Numbered from the stretch's first letter, positions 36,948 to 46,453 are shown. The stretch is DNA of 64,000 bases from Blastocatellia bacterium (GCA_016789265.1 JAEUQK010000023.1:62001-126000); one strand, 5' to 3'. Notes: generated from the sequence alone by a model not told the origin. Made by a program: numbers and translations.

Positions 36948-38837
36948 ATGAGCGTTTACGAAGGATTATCCGATTCTCAACAGTTTGCATGCCGCGTGAT
37001 CGCCGACCATGCGCGTTCTACCGCATTTGCTATTGCCGACGGAATTTTGCCCGGCAATGAAGGGCGAAACTACGTGCTCCGCAAGATAATGCGGCGTGCG
37101 ATCTATCACGGCCGCGAACATCTCGGACTCAAGGACGCGTTTTTTTACAAGGTCTGCGATCGCGTGGTAGTTGAGATGCGCGGTGCATATCCGGAGCTCG
37201 AGACCCAGAGGGATTTCATCGGCAAAATGGTACGTCTCGAAGAGGAACGGTTTGGAAATACCGTGACCGTGGGACTTGGGAAGCTCTCGGAACTTGAGAT
37301 CGACGCTGCCAAGCCCGTCGATGCACTATTCACGCAGGTGGCAAGGCTCTACGATACTTTCGGCACACCCAAGGACCTGATCCGCGTTTACCTTGAGGAA
37401 AAAGGACTCGAGTTTGAAGAAGACGACTATAACGAGAGATTTGAAACAGCTCTACAGGATCTTCAAAAACAATCAGGGATCGGGCAGACACAAAGGAAAT
37501 CTGAGATCAATCCCATGTACGCTCAGATCGCCGAAGCGGTAGGTGCAAACAAATTCCACGGATACGAAACCACACGGCTTGACAAGACGGAAGTGGCAGC
37601 TCTTGTTAAGGGTGAAGAACAAGTGGATAAATTGAGCGAGGGCGAAGAAGGCCTGATCGTTCTAAAAGACACTCCATTCTACGCTGAATCCGGCGGCCAG
37701 GTCGGTGATGTCGGCAGCCTTTCAAATAGTGGTGTTCAGGTAAGGGTCCTGGACACATTCGCCCCGATCCCGGGAGTCATTTTGCACAAATCGCGGATCG
37801 AACGAGGCGAAATAAAAGCTGGAGACGAAATTGCTGCCGTTGTTGATTCTCAAAAACGGGACGCCACGCGGCGAAACCATACCGCGACGCACCTTGTACA
37901 TGCTGCGCTGAAAGAAGTTCTCGGAACGCACGTGAAACAGGCGGGGTCTGTCGTTGCGCCTAATTATCTACGATTCGATTTTACGCATTATCAGCCCATG
38001 CAGGACACGGAAATACAAGAGGTCGAAGACCTGGTTAACCGATACATCCTGCAGAATGAACCGGTCACGACCAACATGATGGCCCTTGAAGATGCGATGC
38101 GTTCCGGCGCGGTCGCGATGTTCGGCGAAAAATACGGGGCCGAGGTCCGCGTGCTGAAAGTAGGCGACGGAAACTTTTCGATGGAGCTGTGCGGCGGTAC
38201 TCACGTGCGTGCGACCGGCGATATCGGCAGCTTTAAAATTACTTCGGACGAGGCAATCGCTTCGGGTGTTCGACGCATCAGAGCAATTACCGGTTTTGAC
38301 GCTTTTGCGCGTTTCCGCGAGGACGAAGTACTTATTGACCGAAGCCTCGACGTTTTGAAAACACAGCGAGATCAGCTTCCAGTCGCCATCGAAAGGCTGC
38401 AGGACGAACTGAAACGCACTCGCCGCGAGATGGACGAACTGAAGTTAAAGATCGCAACCGGGGCGATCGGAGGAGCGTCTTCAAATGGTGACGACGCGCG
38501 CGAGATCGCGGGTGTGAAGGTCATCGGCAAGATCGTCGAGGGCCTGGACGCGAACGGAATGCGGCAGCTTTCAGACACGCTGCTTGCAAGACTAAAGTCC
38601 GGTGTGGTCGTCATCGGCCGTAAGGAAGAAGGCAAAGCGGGCATCATCGTCCGTGTTTCCGATGACCTTACGGCAAGGGTCAAGGCCGGAAACGTGATAA
38701 AGGAAATAGTGCCGATCGTTGGCGGCAAGGGCGGAGGCCGCCCTGATATGGCGGAAGGCGGCGGGGCCGAACCCGATAAACTCAAGCTTGCGATCGACGC
38801 AAGCTATAAAGTAATTGAAACATTTCTGGCCACCTGA
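36948..38837 (+). CDS. Alanyl-tRNA synthetase lacking its catalytic domain (helical, editing and C-Ala domains only)
   Basis: About 629 residues, against the usual 860-880 of AlaRS. The N-terminal class II catalytic core (motifs 1-3, about 250 residues) is absent. The protein begins just before R-V-I-A-D-H-A-R-S in the tRNA-binding helical region (with L-P-G-N-E-G-R-N-Y-V-L-R-K-I-M-R-R). The editing domain is intact with H-T-A-T-H (about 320) and C-G-G-T-H, and a DHHA1/C-Ala domain ends it (G-G-K-G-G-G-R-P). A GTG at 36918 is a second start option. The catalytic half is not adjacent. It is either a truncated paralogue, one half of a split enzyme, or a trans-editing factor. Confidence 0.85.
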   Translation: MSVYEGLSDSQQFACRVIADHARSTAFAIADGILPGNEGRNYVLRKIMRRAIYHGREHLGLKDAFFYKVCDRVVVEMRGAYPELETQRDFIGKMVRLEEERFGNTVTVGLGKLSELEIDAAKPVDALFTQVARLYDTFGTPKDLIRVYLEEKGLEFEEDDYNERFETALQDLQKQSGIGQTQRKSEINPMYAQIAEAVGANKFHGYETTRLDKTEVAALVKGEEQVDKLSEGEEGLIVLKDTPFYAESGGQVGDVGSLSNSGVQVRVLDTFAPIPGVILHKSRIERGEIKAGDEIAAVVDSQKRDATRRNHTATHLVHAALKEVLGTHVKQAGSVVAPNYLRFDFTHYQPMQDTEIQEVEDLVNRYILQNEPVTTNMMALEDAMRSGAVAMFGEKYGAEVRVLKVGDGNFSMELCGGTHVRATGDIGSFKITSDEAIASGVRRIRAITGFDAFARFREDEVLIDRSLDVLKTQRDQLPVAIERLQDELKRTRREMDELKLKIATGAIGGASSNGDDAREIAGVKVIGKIVEGLDANGMRQLSDTLLARLKSGVVVIGRKEEGKAGIIVRVSDDLTARVKAGNVIKEIVPIVGGKGGGRPDMAEGGGAEPDKLKLAIDASYKVIETFLAT

Positions 38838-38954
38838 CTCGTTTATTTATAAGGTCAGAGTTCTTTGAACACCGTAGGTACACGCAACTAAGTTGTCATA
38901 AAAGCGTGGAATACGGTGTTTACCATTTACGGGCTAATTGTCTGTGTTGAAAAA

Positions 38955-41828
38955 ATGCTGGCGGGCGAAACATTTGGGCGGTACGAGATCCGCAACAAGA
39001 TCGGCGAGGGCGGAATGGGCGAGGTGTATTCCGCGCTCGATCTCGAACTTGACCGAAATGTTGCGATAAAGCTTTTGCCCAATGAATTTACCGAAGACGA
39101 AGAACGCCGCCTGCGTTTTCGTCAGGAAGCCCGCGTTGTATCATCGCTCAATCATCCTAACGTCATTACTATCTACGAGATCGGCGAGAACGATTTCGGC
39201 CATTTTCTAGCAACCGAATACGTCGAAGGCAGAACCCTTCGCGAGATCATCAAACGGGAATCGCTAACGCTCCAGCGCATTCTCAAGATAATCGAACAGG
39301 CCGGAAACGCTCTCGTCGCTGCACATCACGAACGGATCGTTCATCGCGACATAAAGCCCGAAAACATAATGGTCCGCCGCGACGGTATCGTTAAGGTCCT
39401 TGATTTCGGCCTCGCGAAACCGGTCACGGGTTTCAAGAACGGTGATAATAGCACCGACAACAAGACCATTCCCGGAACGGTAATGGGAAGTGCCCGCTAT
39501 ATGTCGCCGGAGCAGGCACGCGGGCTCGAGGTCGATGAACGCACCGATATCTGGAGCCTCGGTGTGGTTCTCTATGAACTGCTCGTCGGCAAAGCGCCTT
39601 TTGACGGGCCGACCACCGCGGACACGCTCGGGGCAGTGATCTATCAGGATCCGGAACCGATCGGAACTCTTTTGCCGAATGCACCGGTGGAACTGCAGCG
39701 GATCGTCCGCAAGGCTTTGCAAAAAGACCGCGAGGAACGATATCAGGACATCAAGGACTTTGCGCTCGACATTAAGGAGCTTCTTTACGACATAGAGCAC
39801 GCGAACAGCGGAAACCGTACGAACCACGTGATCTCGAATCCGGAATTTACCGAGAATCCGACGATCATCCATCGCACGGTCAGTGGCAATCACCCGACCG
39901 ATAAGACAAATGTCGCGGTTTCCGGAAAAACATATGTTGCGCCGCTGCGTGCCCGTTCTCGCGTCGCTGCCTACGCATTGCCGCTGCTCGCGGCCGCCAT
40001 CCTGCTGTTTGGCGGTATCGCTTTTTACAGTTGGAGTACGGCGGCTACACCGTTGGCGGCGACCGCGTTCGAGCGTCCGCAAATCTCGCGTATTAACACG
40101 GATGGCCGCGTGCTCTTACCTTCGATATCACCCGATGGAAAGTATGTTGCATACGTTTCCGGCGAGATCGGAAGCCGCAGCCTCGTTGTAAGGCAGATCG
40201 CAACGGACAGTTTAGTTACGGTCGTCCAACCGACGAATCTCAATCTTCAGTCGATAACGTTTTCGCCGACCGGAGATCATATCTATTACTGCCAGACGAG
40301 CCCTGACTTTTCGATCAACACGCTCTACCAGGTTCCCACGCTCGGCGGGACGCCGAAGAAACTGATCGAGGATGTGGACAGCGCCGTAACGTTTTCACCG
40401 GACGGTAAGCAGTTCGCATTTATGCGGCATCGGAGCGAACCTAACGAAGACGTTATCTTCATCGTGAATACGGACACACTCGCAACGGAGCCGCTTATCT
40501 CGAACTCGGCCACGGATTATGACTTTTTCGGAAGCCGACTAGCGTGGTCGCCGGACGGAAAGACGATCATAATGGGTGCCGGAAAGCGGCAAAGCGGCTT
40601 TGTTGAGAAGACGGACGTTGCCGAGATACTGATCTCAGAGAAGAAGGTGCGCCCAGTCAATCGACGCGAGTTTTTCTTTATTTCGAACGTAGTCTGGTTT
40701 GCAGACGGATCTGGTTTTCTGTTTTCGGGCAGGGAAAACGAGAACGGGCCGAACCAGATATGGCGTTCCTCGTATCCCGGCGGCGAAGTCGTCCAGATCA
40801 CCAACGATTTCAATGATTATCTTGATGTGAGCATTTCGGCTGATGGCCGCAATATCGTAACGATAAAGGGCGATACGGTCTCGTCCGTTTGGCGGTTTTC
40901 GCCGTCGACCAAGGCGAACACTCAGCTGATAAGCGATTCGCGAAACCTCGAAGGAATGCTTGGCATCGTTCCTCGGCGTGACGGTAAACTGCTCTACACA
41001 CGGAACGACGGAAAAGAATCGGACCTTTGGATCTCGGACGCCGATGGAAAGAACCCAAGAGCCTTGCTCACTGAACCTGGCTATTCGGTCGCTCCCGTTA
41101 CGACACCCGATGAGAGATATATCATCTTTAACCTTCAGAAGGACAAGTCGTCGGGGATCTTCAGATCGGATGCTGATGGAAAGAATGTCGTCCGCCTAAG
41201 CGATGAAACTCCCGAAAGTGTCGATTTCAATCCGCAGATAACACCCGACGGCAAGTTTGTGATCTTCCAGAGGAAATCGGGCAAAGACGAGCGCTTTTCG
41301 CTTATGAAGGTTCCCGTTAGCGGCGGCACGGTCGAAGAACTCTATTCAGCTGAAAACTGGAGCGTCTTTCAGCCGCGAATTTCTCCGGACGGCAAACGCA
41401 TCGCTTACGCGAGCTATGACGTAAAGTCGTTTCAAAAGAAGCTGATGATCGCCGCTCTCGAAAACGGGAGTTTCGGCAAGGTGGAGAACATATTGGAATT
41501 CAATCTGATAAGCCAGTTCACGTGGTCGCCGGACAGCCGTTCGCTTACGATCTCGACCAACCGGGGAGGTTCTATGAACATCTGGCGTCAGCCGATCGAC
41601 GGTTCGGCCGCCACCCAACTGACCGAATTCAAGTCGGGGAAGATCATGAATTTTGCATGGACCGCCGACGGGAAAGAGCTGATCATTGCCCGAGGGAATA
41701 CTAATAACGATCTGATCCTTATCAAGGATTCCGATCGCGTTGCACAAAGTCAGACGGTCACGTCTGTCGCAAATCGACAACGGTCCATCTTCGATTCGAT
41801 CTTCCAGATCTTCAGCAGCGTTCGCTGA
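38955..41828 (+). CDS. Ser/Thr protein kinase with C-terminal TolB-like beta-propeller
   Basis: A PknB-type kinase (about residues 8-270) with glycine loop G-E-G-G-M-G-E-V, V-A-I-K lysine, VHRDIKPEN and LDFGLAKP. A transmembrane helix (about 332-355) places the rest outside the cytoplasm. The extracytoplasmic part (about 360-957) holds many PD40/TolB repeats (for example I-S-P-D-G-K-Y-V-A-Y-V, T-W-S-P-D-S-R). A GTG at 38916 would add 13 residues; M-L-A-G-E-T-F-G-R-Y-E-I is the normal start of such kinases. The propeller may bind a signal. Its 3' end overlaps the neighbouring gene by 17 bp. Confidence 0.92.
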   Translation: MLAGETFGRYEIRNKIGEGGMGEVYSALDLELDRNVAIKLLPNEFTEDEERRLRFRQEARVVSSLNHPNVITIYEIGENDFGHFLATEYVEGRTLREIIKRESLTLQRILKIIEQAGNALVAAHHERIVHRDIKPENIMVRRDGIVKVLDFGLAKPVTGFKNGDNSTDNKTIPGTVMGSARYMSPEQARGLEVDERTDIWSLGVVLYELLVGKAPFDGPTTADTLGAVIYQDPEPIGTLLPNAPVELQRIVRKALQKDREERYQDIKDFALDIKELLYDIEHANSGNRTNHVISNPEFTENPTIIHRTVSGNHPTDKTNVAVSGKTYVAPLRARSRVAAYALPLLAAAILLFGGIAFYSWSTAATPLAATAFERPQISRINTDGRVLLPSISPDGKYVAYVSGEIGSRSLVVRQIATDSLVTVVQPTNLNLQSITFSPTGDHIYYCQTSPDFSINTLYQVPTLGGTPKKLIEDVDSAVTFSPDGKQFAFMRHRSEPNEDVIFIVNTDTLATEPLISNSATDYDFFGSRLAWSPDGKTIIMGAGKRQSGFVEKTDVAEILISEKKVRPVNRREFFFISNVVWFADGSGFLFSGRENENGPNQIWRSSYPGGEVVQITNDFNDYLDVSISADGRNIVTIKGDTVSSVWRFSPSTKANTQLISDSRNLEGMLGIVPRRDGKLLYTRNDGKESDLWISDADGKNPRALLTEPGYSVAPVTTPDERYIIFNLQKDKSSGIFRSDADGKNVVRLSDETPESVDFNPQITPDGKFVIFQRKSGKDERFSLMKVPVSGGTVEELYSAENWSVFQPRISPDGKRIAYASYDVKSFQKKLMIAALENGSFGKVENILEFNLISQFTWSPDSRSLTISTNRGGSMNIWRQPIDGSAATQLTEFKSGKIMNFAWTADGKELIIARGNTNNDLILIKDSDRVAQSQTVTSVANRQRSIFDSIFQIFSSVR

Positions 41829-43053
41829 CGAATTCTTTTACGCCTTCGATCAATCGTTCGATCTCATCGCACGTTGTGTATGCCGAGCAGCCTATCCTGA
41901 CAAGGCCCTGATCGGCAACGCCTAATCGTTCGACGACCGTCGCCGCATAAAAATCGCCATGCGAGACGAACATCCCGCGTGCCGCTAAAAACTTGCTGAC
42001 CTCTTCGGAAGGGATGTCACCCACGGTGAACGAAACGAGCGAGGTCCGTCTCGCATCGAGTCCGGGCCCGTAAACCCGAACGCCTTCAATATCGTTCAGT
42101 CCGTTCCACAACATTGAAGTGAGTTCGCTGTCACGCTCGTGCATTGAACTAAACGCGCTTGCAAGCGATCCTCGTCTCGTGGAGCCGGTTCCGAGCGATG
42201 CGATAAAGTCCACCGCAGCCGCTGCTCCGACGATCGATTCGTGGCTTTGCGTTCCCGTCTCGGCACGATCCGGCGAATTGTCGGGTGCCGGCCTCAGTTT
42301 AGGAAAATCTATCGTTTCAAGCAGCTCCTTCCTTCCGTAAAGTATTCCGATGTGCGGGCCGTAAAATTTGTAAGCCGAACACGCAAGAAAATCGCAGCCG
42401 ATATCTTTGACGTCGATCAATGCGTGTGGCGCAAAATGGACAGCGTCGACAAAGCTCAACGCACCTGCATCACTCGCCAATTTGCACGCGGCCTTTACGT
42501 CGTTGATCGTGCCTATCGCATTTGAAGCCGCACCGATCGCAACTAATCTTGTTCGGTCGTTTATCAGTCCCGGCAACTGGTCAAATTCGAGCTGTCCGCT
42601 TTCCGGATCCATCGGCAATACGCGGATCGTCACGCCTCGGTCTTTTTCAAGCGAGCGCCAGGTATCGACGTTGCCGTGATGATCCAACTCTGTTAATACG
42701 ATCTCGTCACCTTCCTTGAACTGTCGCCCGAGAGCGCGCGCAAGATGAAAGGTGATCGTCGTCATGTTCTGCCCGAAGACGATCTCATCCGAAGTCGCAT
42801 TAAAGAAGTCGGCGAACGCGACCCGGGAATCCTCGATCATCGCGTCCGTCTCGTCGCTCGTCGGGTAGCCCCAATGCGTGTTCGCATTGTGGTTGTAGAG
42901 ATAGTCGTTCATTGCCTCAACGACACCGCGGGGAACCTGTGTTCCGCCGGGACCGTCGAAATATGCGACGGGGTGGCCATTATAAACTCGCTCCAGGGCC
43001 GGAAATTGGGATCGGATGTCTTCAATAGGGAGAGCCGCCAAACGTGGTTTCAT
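41812..43053 (-). CDS. Cysteine desulfurase-like PLP protein (TIGR01976-type)
   Basis: 413-residue fold-type I aminotransferase class V protein. PLP lysine is in A-C-S-A-Y-K-F-Y-G-P-H-I-G (about residue 230). The family is labelled cysteine desulfurase-like, but the true substrate is unknown and no suf/isc genes adjoin. The start codon lies directly behind a hairpin with a TTTTT tract (see hairpin entry), so no ribosome-binding site is possible just upstream. Its 3' end overlaps the kinase gene by 17 bp on the opposite strand. Confidence 0.85.
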   Translation of the reverse strand: MKPRLAALPIEDIRSQFPALERVYNGHPVAYFDGPGGTQVPRGVVEAMNDYLYNHNANTHWGYPTSDETDAMIEDSRVAFADFFNATSDEIVFGQNMTTITFHLARALGRQFKEGDEIVLTELDHHGNVDTWRSLEKDRGVTIRVLPMDPESGQLEFDQLPGLINDRTRLVAIGAASNAIGTINDVKAACKLASDAGALSFVDAVHFAPHALIDVKDIGCDFLACSAYKFYGPHIGILYGRKELLETIDFPKLRPAPDNSPDRAETGTQSHESIVGAAAAVDFIASLGTGSTRRGSLASAFSSMHERDSELTSMLWNGLNDIEGVRVYGPGLDARRTSLVSFTVGDIPSEEVSKFLAARGMFVSHGDFYAATVVERLGVADQGLVRIGCSAYTTCDEIERLIEGVKEFVSERC

Positions 43054-43057
43054 AAAA

Positions 43058-43106
43058 AGAGGATCGGGTAAAGTTTTCTGAAATTCTCAGAAACACTTTA
43101 CCCGAT
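43058..43106 (-). terminator. Strong hairpin with T-tract directly before the cysteine-desulfurase-like start
   Basis: ATCGGGTAAAGT (43063-43074) pairs perfectly with ACTTTACCCGAT (43095-43106). After a 1-nt bulge, TTTCTGA (43075-43081) pairs with TCAGAAA (43087-43093) around an AATTC loop. On the minus strand it is followed by CCTCTTTTT and then the ATG at 43053. It looks like the terminator of the EamA gene, but it sits where the next gene's leader should be. Confidence 0.75.
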
Positions 43107-43113
43107 GATGGCG

Positions 43114-43132
43114 GGGCGAGAAAGTCTCGCCC
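43114..43132 (-). repeat. Second hairpin after the EamA transporter stop
   Basis: GGGCGAGA (43114-43121) / TCTCGCCC (43125-43132) with a 3-nt loop, two bases after the EamA transporter stop. No T-tract. It may be a transcript-stabilising end or part of a tandem terminator with the larger hairpin. Confidence 0.55.
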
Positions 43133-43134
43133 GT

Positions 43135-44169
43135 TTATGAAGATGTCGAAAAATTAGGCTTGTTGCACGACGGCGTCAGCGATCTGTGAATGACATCGTC
43201 GGTACCAGCCTCGACCTCCGTTTCCGGTTTGGCTTTCTTGCGGCTTGTTATCAACGCGACCGACGCAATCACCACGACCGCGCCAATGAGCATCTGGAGT
43301 GTCAACGATTCCCCGGCAATGCCCCAACCGAGTATCACTGCAACGACCGGATTGACATAAGCGTACGTTGCGACCATTGACGGTTGGGCATTCTTGAGCA
43401 GCCAGCTGTACGCCGTAAATCCGATAAGCGAACCGCAGACGATCAGGTAGCCGACCGCGAACCAAGAGCGTCCCGAGATAGCGGCAACATCGACCGTCAA
43501 CCACTCGCCCCGAACGACGCTGACGATGAGCAAAACAAGGCCGCCTGACATCATCTGCATGCCGGCTGTCAGCATTGAAGACTTCGGCACCGGCGACTTG
43601 AGTCCGTAGATCGAGCCGGCGGCCCACGAGAGTGCAGCCGCGATCACGGCTACCGTGCCGATCCACATCCCATAACCGCCAACGGCTGAGCTTCCGCCCT
43701 TCGCCTGCCCGAGAATAAGCAATGCGACTCCAACGAAACCAACGACCAGTCCAAGTGCCGTTCGTGTACCAGGACGGCCATTTTTTAGCCAAAGCCAACT
43801 CAAAATAACGATGAAAAAAGGTTCGGTGGCTACGAGCAAAGCCGTAACACTCGACGAAACGTAGTGCGAAGCGATGACCACGCCGCCGTTTCCACCCAGA
43901 AGAAGAAGCGTTCCCACAATAAAGCTCGTTTTCCAATGCACCGCTTTCGGCCATTCGAAATCGGCAGTTCGCATCGCCGCAAAGAAGAGTATGGAACCGG
44001 CCACAAAGAAGCGTCCGCCAGCCATTATGAAGGGCGGAAAGGTCTCAATGCCGACCTTGATAGCCAGGTATGTCGAACCCCAAAGGATATAGACAGCCGC
44101 AAACGCCGCGATCATTATGATCGATTTCTTATCCAGCGAAAGTTTTCCTTCATCGTTTCGGTACTGCAT
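43135..44169 (-). CDS. EamA-family drug/metabolite transporter
   Basis: 344 residues, ten transmembrane helices in two EamA repeats, beginning Y-I-L-W-G-S-T-Y-L-A-I-K-V-G-I near helix 1, as in YedA/RhaT-like exporters. A charged tail (about 305-344, rich in Lys/Glu then Ser) follows. The gene begins 3 bp after the Lrp regulator. Lrp-linked EamA genes are commonly amino-acid exporters, which is inferred here from context. Substrate unknown. Confidence 0.85.
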   Translation of the reverse strand: MQYRNDEGKLSLDKKSIIMIAAFAAVYILWGSTYLAIKVGIETFPPFIMAGGRFFVAGSILFFAAMRTADFEWPKAVHWKTSFIVGTLLLLGGNGGVVIASHYVSSSVTALLVATEPFFIVILSWLWLKNGRPGTRTALGLVVGFVGVALLILGQAKGGSSAVGGYGMWIGTVAVIAAALSWAAGSIYGLKSPVPKSSMLTAGMQMMSGGLVLLIVSVVRGEWLTVDVAAISGRSWFAVGYLIVCGSLIGFTAYSWLLKNAQPSMVATYAYVNPVVAVILGWGIAGESLTLQMLIGAVVVIASVALITSRKKAKPETEVEAGTDDVIHRSLTPSCNKPNFSTSS

Positions 44170-44172
44170 ACT

Positions 44173-44673
44173 TCACCCTTTTCTGACGCGTTTCTTTTCT
44201 TTTGCCGCGTCCTCTGCCAATGCCTCGCCGTCGAGCGGCAATTCCAGCGTCTCTTTGAACGTTTGCAGCACGATCGTCGTCCGTGTCGAAAGCACGTTCG
44301 GGATCGTCTTGATCTTTTCGCGCAAGATCCGGCCCAGGTCCTCCGGATCTTTTGCCTTCACCTTTAAGAGATTCGAATCCTCACCTGCGACGTCGTGCAC
44401 CTCGAGAACTTCAGGTATCTTCACAAGTTCAAGATCCGTTCCGTGGTCGCATTCCTTTGTCTGAACGAAAACGAACGCGGTGAGTCCAAGGCCGACATGT
44501 TTTGCTTCGATCTCCGCTGCGTAACCGCGTATCACCCCGCGTTCCTCCAGTTTGCGGAGCCGTTCGAGCACCGCCGACGGTGCAAGCCCGACCTGACGTG
44601 CTATCTCCGCGTTCGCGATCCGACCGTCTTTCTGAACGATCTCCAGAATGTGCCTGTCTGTGCTGTCAATCAT
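44173..44673 (-). CDS. Lrp/AsnC family transcriptional regulator
   Basis: 166 residues: a winged helix-turn-helix (about 1-60, with S-T-D-R-H-I-L start and APSAVLERLRKLEERG) and an AsnC/RAM domain (about 65-140), then an unusual basic tail rich in Lys/Arg/Glu (about 142-166). It shares a transcript with the EamA exporter 3 bp downstream and is divergent from an aldehyde dehydrogenase gene, so it may control both, for instance in amino-acid or aldehyde metabolism. Confidence 0.9.
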   Translation of the reverse strand: MIDSTDRHILEIVQKDGRIANAEIARQVGLAPSAVLERLRKLEERGVIRGYAAEIEAKHVGLGLTAFVFVQTKECDHGTDLELVKIPEVLEVHDVAGEDSNLLKVKAKDPEDLGRILREKIKTIPNVLSTRTTIVLQTFKETLELPLDGEALAEDAAKEKKRVRKG

Positions 44674-44694
44674 ACGTCAAATATCAACTTATGC

Positions 44695-44813
44695 AGAATA
44701 ATCGTCGTAAATGGGTTTGTCAAGAAAAATATTCATCGGAAATAAAGGTCCTTTCCCGAATGACTACAAATAGGGCGAAATTCATTACATCGTCCCTCGA
44801 ATTACGTTATTCT
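44695..44813. promoter_or_regulatory. Mirrored TTATTCT elements in the Lrp / aldehyde dehydrogenase divergent region
   Basis: TTATTCT appears reading toward each gene: at 44701-44695 toward the Lrp gene and at 44807-44813 toward the aldehyde dehydrogenase gene. Both are preceded by ACG (with an extra A on the Lrp side) and followed by ATGC-like sequence. They could be -10 boxes (TATTCT) or half-sites for the Lrp protein. The aldehyde dehydrogenase ATG lies 11 bp beyond its copy. Confidence 0.35.
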
Positions 44814-44824
44814 ATGCGTATTAT

Positions 44825-46453
44825 ATGAACGCAGTTTTGCAGCATACCGAACACGACGATCTCATCATTTCCTTTGATCCGGCTATCGGCGAAGAGATCG
44901 GCCGTATTTCCGTCACGCCCGCGGAGGATGTCGAGGCCGCGGTAAACCGAGCCCGTGAAGTTTTCCACAAGTGGAAAACAACAAGTTTTGGAGAGCGGAA
45001 AGCGTTGGTAATGAAAGCTCGGGAGGTGATCCTCGCCGAAATGGACGAGATCGCTCATCTCATTTCTCGCGAATCAGGCAAACCGTTTGGCGAAGCCATC
45101 GCGATGGAGATCGCACCCGTGCTCGATCTGATGCAGTGGATCGCTCGGAGGGCGGAGAAGATGTTGAAGCCGAGGCGTGTCGGGATCGGCTTATATGGAT
45201 TGCTTGGGCGGTCGTCGAAGATCATCTACAAACCATACGGTGTGGTCGGGATCATCCCAGCTTGGAACTATCCATTCTCAATTCCTTTGGGTGAGGCCGC
45301 AATGGCAGTGATGGCTGGAAACTCGGTAGTAATAAAGCCGTCGGAGTTGACGCCGCTGGTCGGCGAAAAGATAGGCGAGATATTTGAGAAAGCAGGGGCG
45401 CCCGACGGGCTTGTGCACATCGTCCATGGTGCGGGTGAGACAGGTGCTGCCCTTGTCAATGCGGCGCCCGAGAAGATCATGTTCACGGGATCGGTCGCGA
45501 CCGGCAAGAAGATCGCAAAGGCCGCAGCCGAGAATCTGACTTCGACGGTACTCGAACTCGGCGGTAAGGATCCGATGATCGTGTTCGAAGACGCGAACCT
45601 CGAATTGGCTGCGGGTGCGGCCGTATGGGGAGCTTTCTGCAACGCGGGCCAGTCGTGCTCGTCGGTTGAGCGTCTGTACGTTCATGAATCGGTCGCTGAG
45701 GAATTAACGAGCCTGATCGTCGCGAAAGTGAAGCAATTAAAACAAGGCCGAGGCGACAGTGAAGATATTTCTATCGGACCGATGTCCTCTGAGCGACAAC
45801 TGAAGATCGTCGAAGACCACGTAAACGCCTTTCGCGAATCCGGGGCGACGATCGAGATCGGTGGAGGGAGCGCAGACGTCCTCGTAGGAAATGAGGGCAA
45901 AGCCCGAACAGGCGTTCACCTATTCTACGAACCGACTGTCATTTCCGGTGCAACGAACGACATGCGTCCGATGCGGGAAGAAACCTTTGGCCCAACTCTT
46001 CCGATCGCGACGTTCAAAACTGAAGAAGAAGCGATCCATCTTGCCAACGACTCCGAGTTCGGCCTGACCGCCAGCGTTTGGACCCGCGACTACGCGAAAG
46101 GAAGACGTGTTGCCCAACAGATCGAAGCAGGTTCGGTATGCATCAACGAGGTTCTCTACACGCACGGCATCGGCCAGACGCCTTGGGGTGGTTTTAAGAA
46201 TAGCGGCCGAGGACGTACGCACGGCCTCGAAGGGTTGATGGAACTCGTCCAGCCGCAGCACATCCACACAAACCGCCTAGCTCTATTGCCCGACGCCTGG
46301 TGGATGCCGTATACGCCAACCGCGGTCGAAACCTTTCGCGGCTTCGCGTCAAAATTTGCTTCCGGATCTATTATCAAGACCACAGCTTTGCTGCCGCAAC
46401 TGTTAAAACGGATCAGAGAACTAATGAACGTTAACCGGGAAGCTAAGAAATGA
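44825..46453 (+). CDS. NAD(P)-dependent aldehyde dehydrogenase
   Basis: 542 residues of the ALDH superfamily: V-I-P-A-W-N-Y-P (about 142), the cofactor segment with F-T-G-S-V-A-T-G-K, the general-base E-L-G-G-K-D-P, and the catalytic Cys in C-N-A-G-Q-S-C-S (about 278). The length is about 50 longer than usual due to a C-terminal tail that may bind membrane (hydrophobic and basic). Substrate cannot be assigned. The stop overlaps the ATG of the dioxygenase gene by ATGA. It is divergent from an Lrp regulator. Confidence 0.92.
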   Translation: MNAVLQHTEHDDLIISFDPAIGEEIGRISVTPAEDVEAAVNRAREVFHKWKTTSFGERKALVMKAREVILAEMDEIAHLISRESGKPFGEAIAMEIAPVLDLMQWIARRAEKMLKPRRVGIGLYGLLGRSSKIIYKPYGVVGIIPAWNYPFSIPLGEAAMAVMAGNSVVIKPSELTPLVGEKIGEIFEKAGAPDGLVHIVHGAGETGAALVNAAPEKIMFTGSVATGKKIAKAAAENLTSTVLELGGKDPMIVFEDANLELAAGAAVWGAFCNAGQSCSSVERLYVHESVAEELTSLIVAKVKQLKQGRGDSEDISIGPMSSERQLKIVEDHVNAFRESGATIEIGGGSADVLVGNEGKARTGVHLFYEPTVISGATNDMRPMREETFGPTLPIATFKTEEEAIHLANDSEFGLTASVWTRDYAKGRRVAQQIEAGSVCINEVLYTHGIGQTPWGGFKNSGRGRTHGLEGLMELVQPQHIHTNRLALLPDAWWMPYTPTAVETFRGFASKFASGSIIKTTALLPQLLKRIRELMNVNREAKK

